The notes beneath the pieces were generated by a model. The model did no database searches. It saw only the letters and a program-made list of their open reading frames with translations, and was not told the DNA's origin. Below, one piece after another: positions 6,546 to 6,738 of a stretch of DNA of 6,738 nt (positions within the stretch are counted from its first letter, which is position 1; each line of letters starts with the position of its first letter). Source of the stretch: Gammaproteobacteria bacterium (GTDB lineage Bacteria; Pseudomonadota; Gammaproteobacteria; Steroidobacterales; Steroidobacteraceae); assembly GCA_020846815.1 (NCBI GenBank), contig JADLDF010000060.1, positions 1-6,738 of the forward strand, written 5' to 3'. The position numbers and the translations under genes were made by a program.

Positions 6546-6738
6546 CTAACTGTTCGGGGGGCCGTTCGGGGGGCCGGCTTCCGTACTTTCCGCGAGGTCG
6601 TCCGGGCCGGCCGCCGCCTGATCCGGCTCGTCGCCGGCCAGGGTCGGAATGCACTCGACACCGGCGAGCCGCTCGCCCTCGCCGAGGCGGATCAGGCGCA
6701 CGCCCTGGGTGTTGCGGCCGACCACGGCGATCTCCTGC
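6546..6738 (-). CDS. gyrA: DNA gyrase subunit A, last 63 residues (5' part outside the window)
   Basis: GyrA is the DNA-breaking and rejoining subunit of gyrase, which introduces negative supercoils. Only the end of the C-terminal DNA-wrapping domain is visible. It reads EIAVVGRNTQGVRLIRL, followed by GEGERLAGVECI, the typical last blade of the GyrA beta-pinwheel. After it comes a tail of about 30 residues rich in Gly, Pro, Ala and acidic residues, ending GPPNGPPNS and a TAG stop. Acidic tails of variable sequence are normal at the GyrA C-terminus. gyrA directly upstream of serC is the standard neighbour in the Pseudomonas-type supraoperon. This ORF is easily missed because it enters from the right edge with no start in the window. 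Confidence 0.95.
   Translation of the reverse strand, partial: QEIAVVGRNTQGVRLIRLGEGERLAGVECIPTLAGDEPDQAAAGPDDLAESTEAGPPNGPPNS
6552..6575. repeat. Perfect 12-bp tandem duplication at the 3' end of gyrA
   Basis: GTTCGGGGGGCC occurs twice in direct succession on the plus strand (6552-6563 and 6564-6575). Read in the gyrA frame it encodes Gly-Pro-Pro-Asn twice, just before the last Ser and the stop. The repeat keeps the frame, so copy-number slippage would add or remove four residues from the variable tail without harming the wrapping domain. Confidence 0.85.

Noticed and set aside
6533..6546. NotI site directly followed by an EcoRI site, resembling a cloning adaptor
   Set aside because: The EcoRI site overlaps the natural gyrA stop codon, and the flanking sequence is continuous with the expected gyrA-serC gene order. 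Such GC-rich octamers arise naturally here, so no vector junction is supported.
6442..6654. Upstream extension of the serC frame to an ATG at 6654
   Set aside because: It overlaps the gyrA coding region in another frame, its translation is low-complexity and unlike SerC, and a strong Shine-Dalgarno marks the GTG at 6441.

Overview
The window is a run of housekeeping genes from a GC-rich bacterium, all on the minus strand, so the map reads from high to low coordinates. In transcription order it holds: gyrA (3' end only), serC, a serA-type phosphoglycerate dehydrogenase gene, pheA, aroA, cmk and rpsA (5' part only). The order gyrA-serC-pheA-(hisC-tyrA)-aroA-cmk-rpsA is the mixed-function supraoperon known from Pseudomonas and other Gamma- and Betaproteobacteria. 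S1 and the bifunctional PheA read as clearly gammaproteobacterial: S1 starts [10 protein letters not shown] and PheA carries YRPEREAQVL and IEDRPDNTTRF. Base composition is roughly two-thirds G+C by eye. I cannot name a genus.

Region by region: 6546-6738 is the GyrA C-terminus, ending in a small 12-bp tandem repeat. 6442-6545 is a non-coding gap with a strong GC hairpin and the serC Shine-Dalgarno sequence. 1593-6441 is a tightly packed block (serC, serA, pheA, aroA) with gaps of 6 and 14 bp and then a 4-bp overlap. cmk follows after 16 bp. 746-880 is a 135-bp leader in front of rpsA with three predicted hairpins, two of them with GGA in the loop. rpsA runs off the left edge.

Together, SerA and SerC carry out the first two steps from 3-phosphoglycerate to serine, and SerC homologues also act in pyridoxal phosphate synthesis. 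AroA makes EPSP, the chorismate precursor, and PheA turns chorismate into phenylpyruvate for phenylalanine. Cmk and S1 serve nucleotide metabolism and translation, and GyrA serves DNA topology.

I see no mobile element, CRISPR array, tRNA, rRNA or novel defence-like system. The points worth a second look are: serA sitting inside the supraoperon while hisC and tyrA are missing; the lack of the usual catalytic glutamate in that SerA; a basic, low-complexity N-terminal extension on PheA; class II-like motifs in AroA; and a structured rpsA leader with a possible coupled short ORF.
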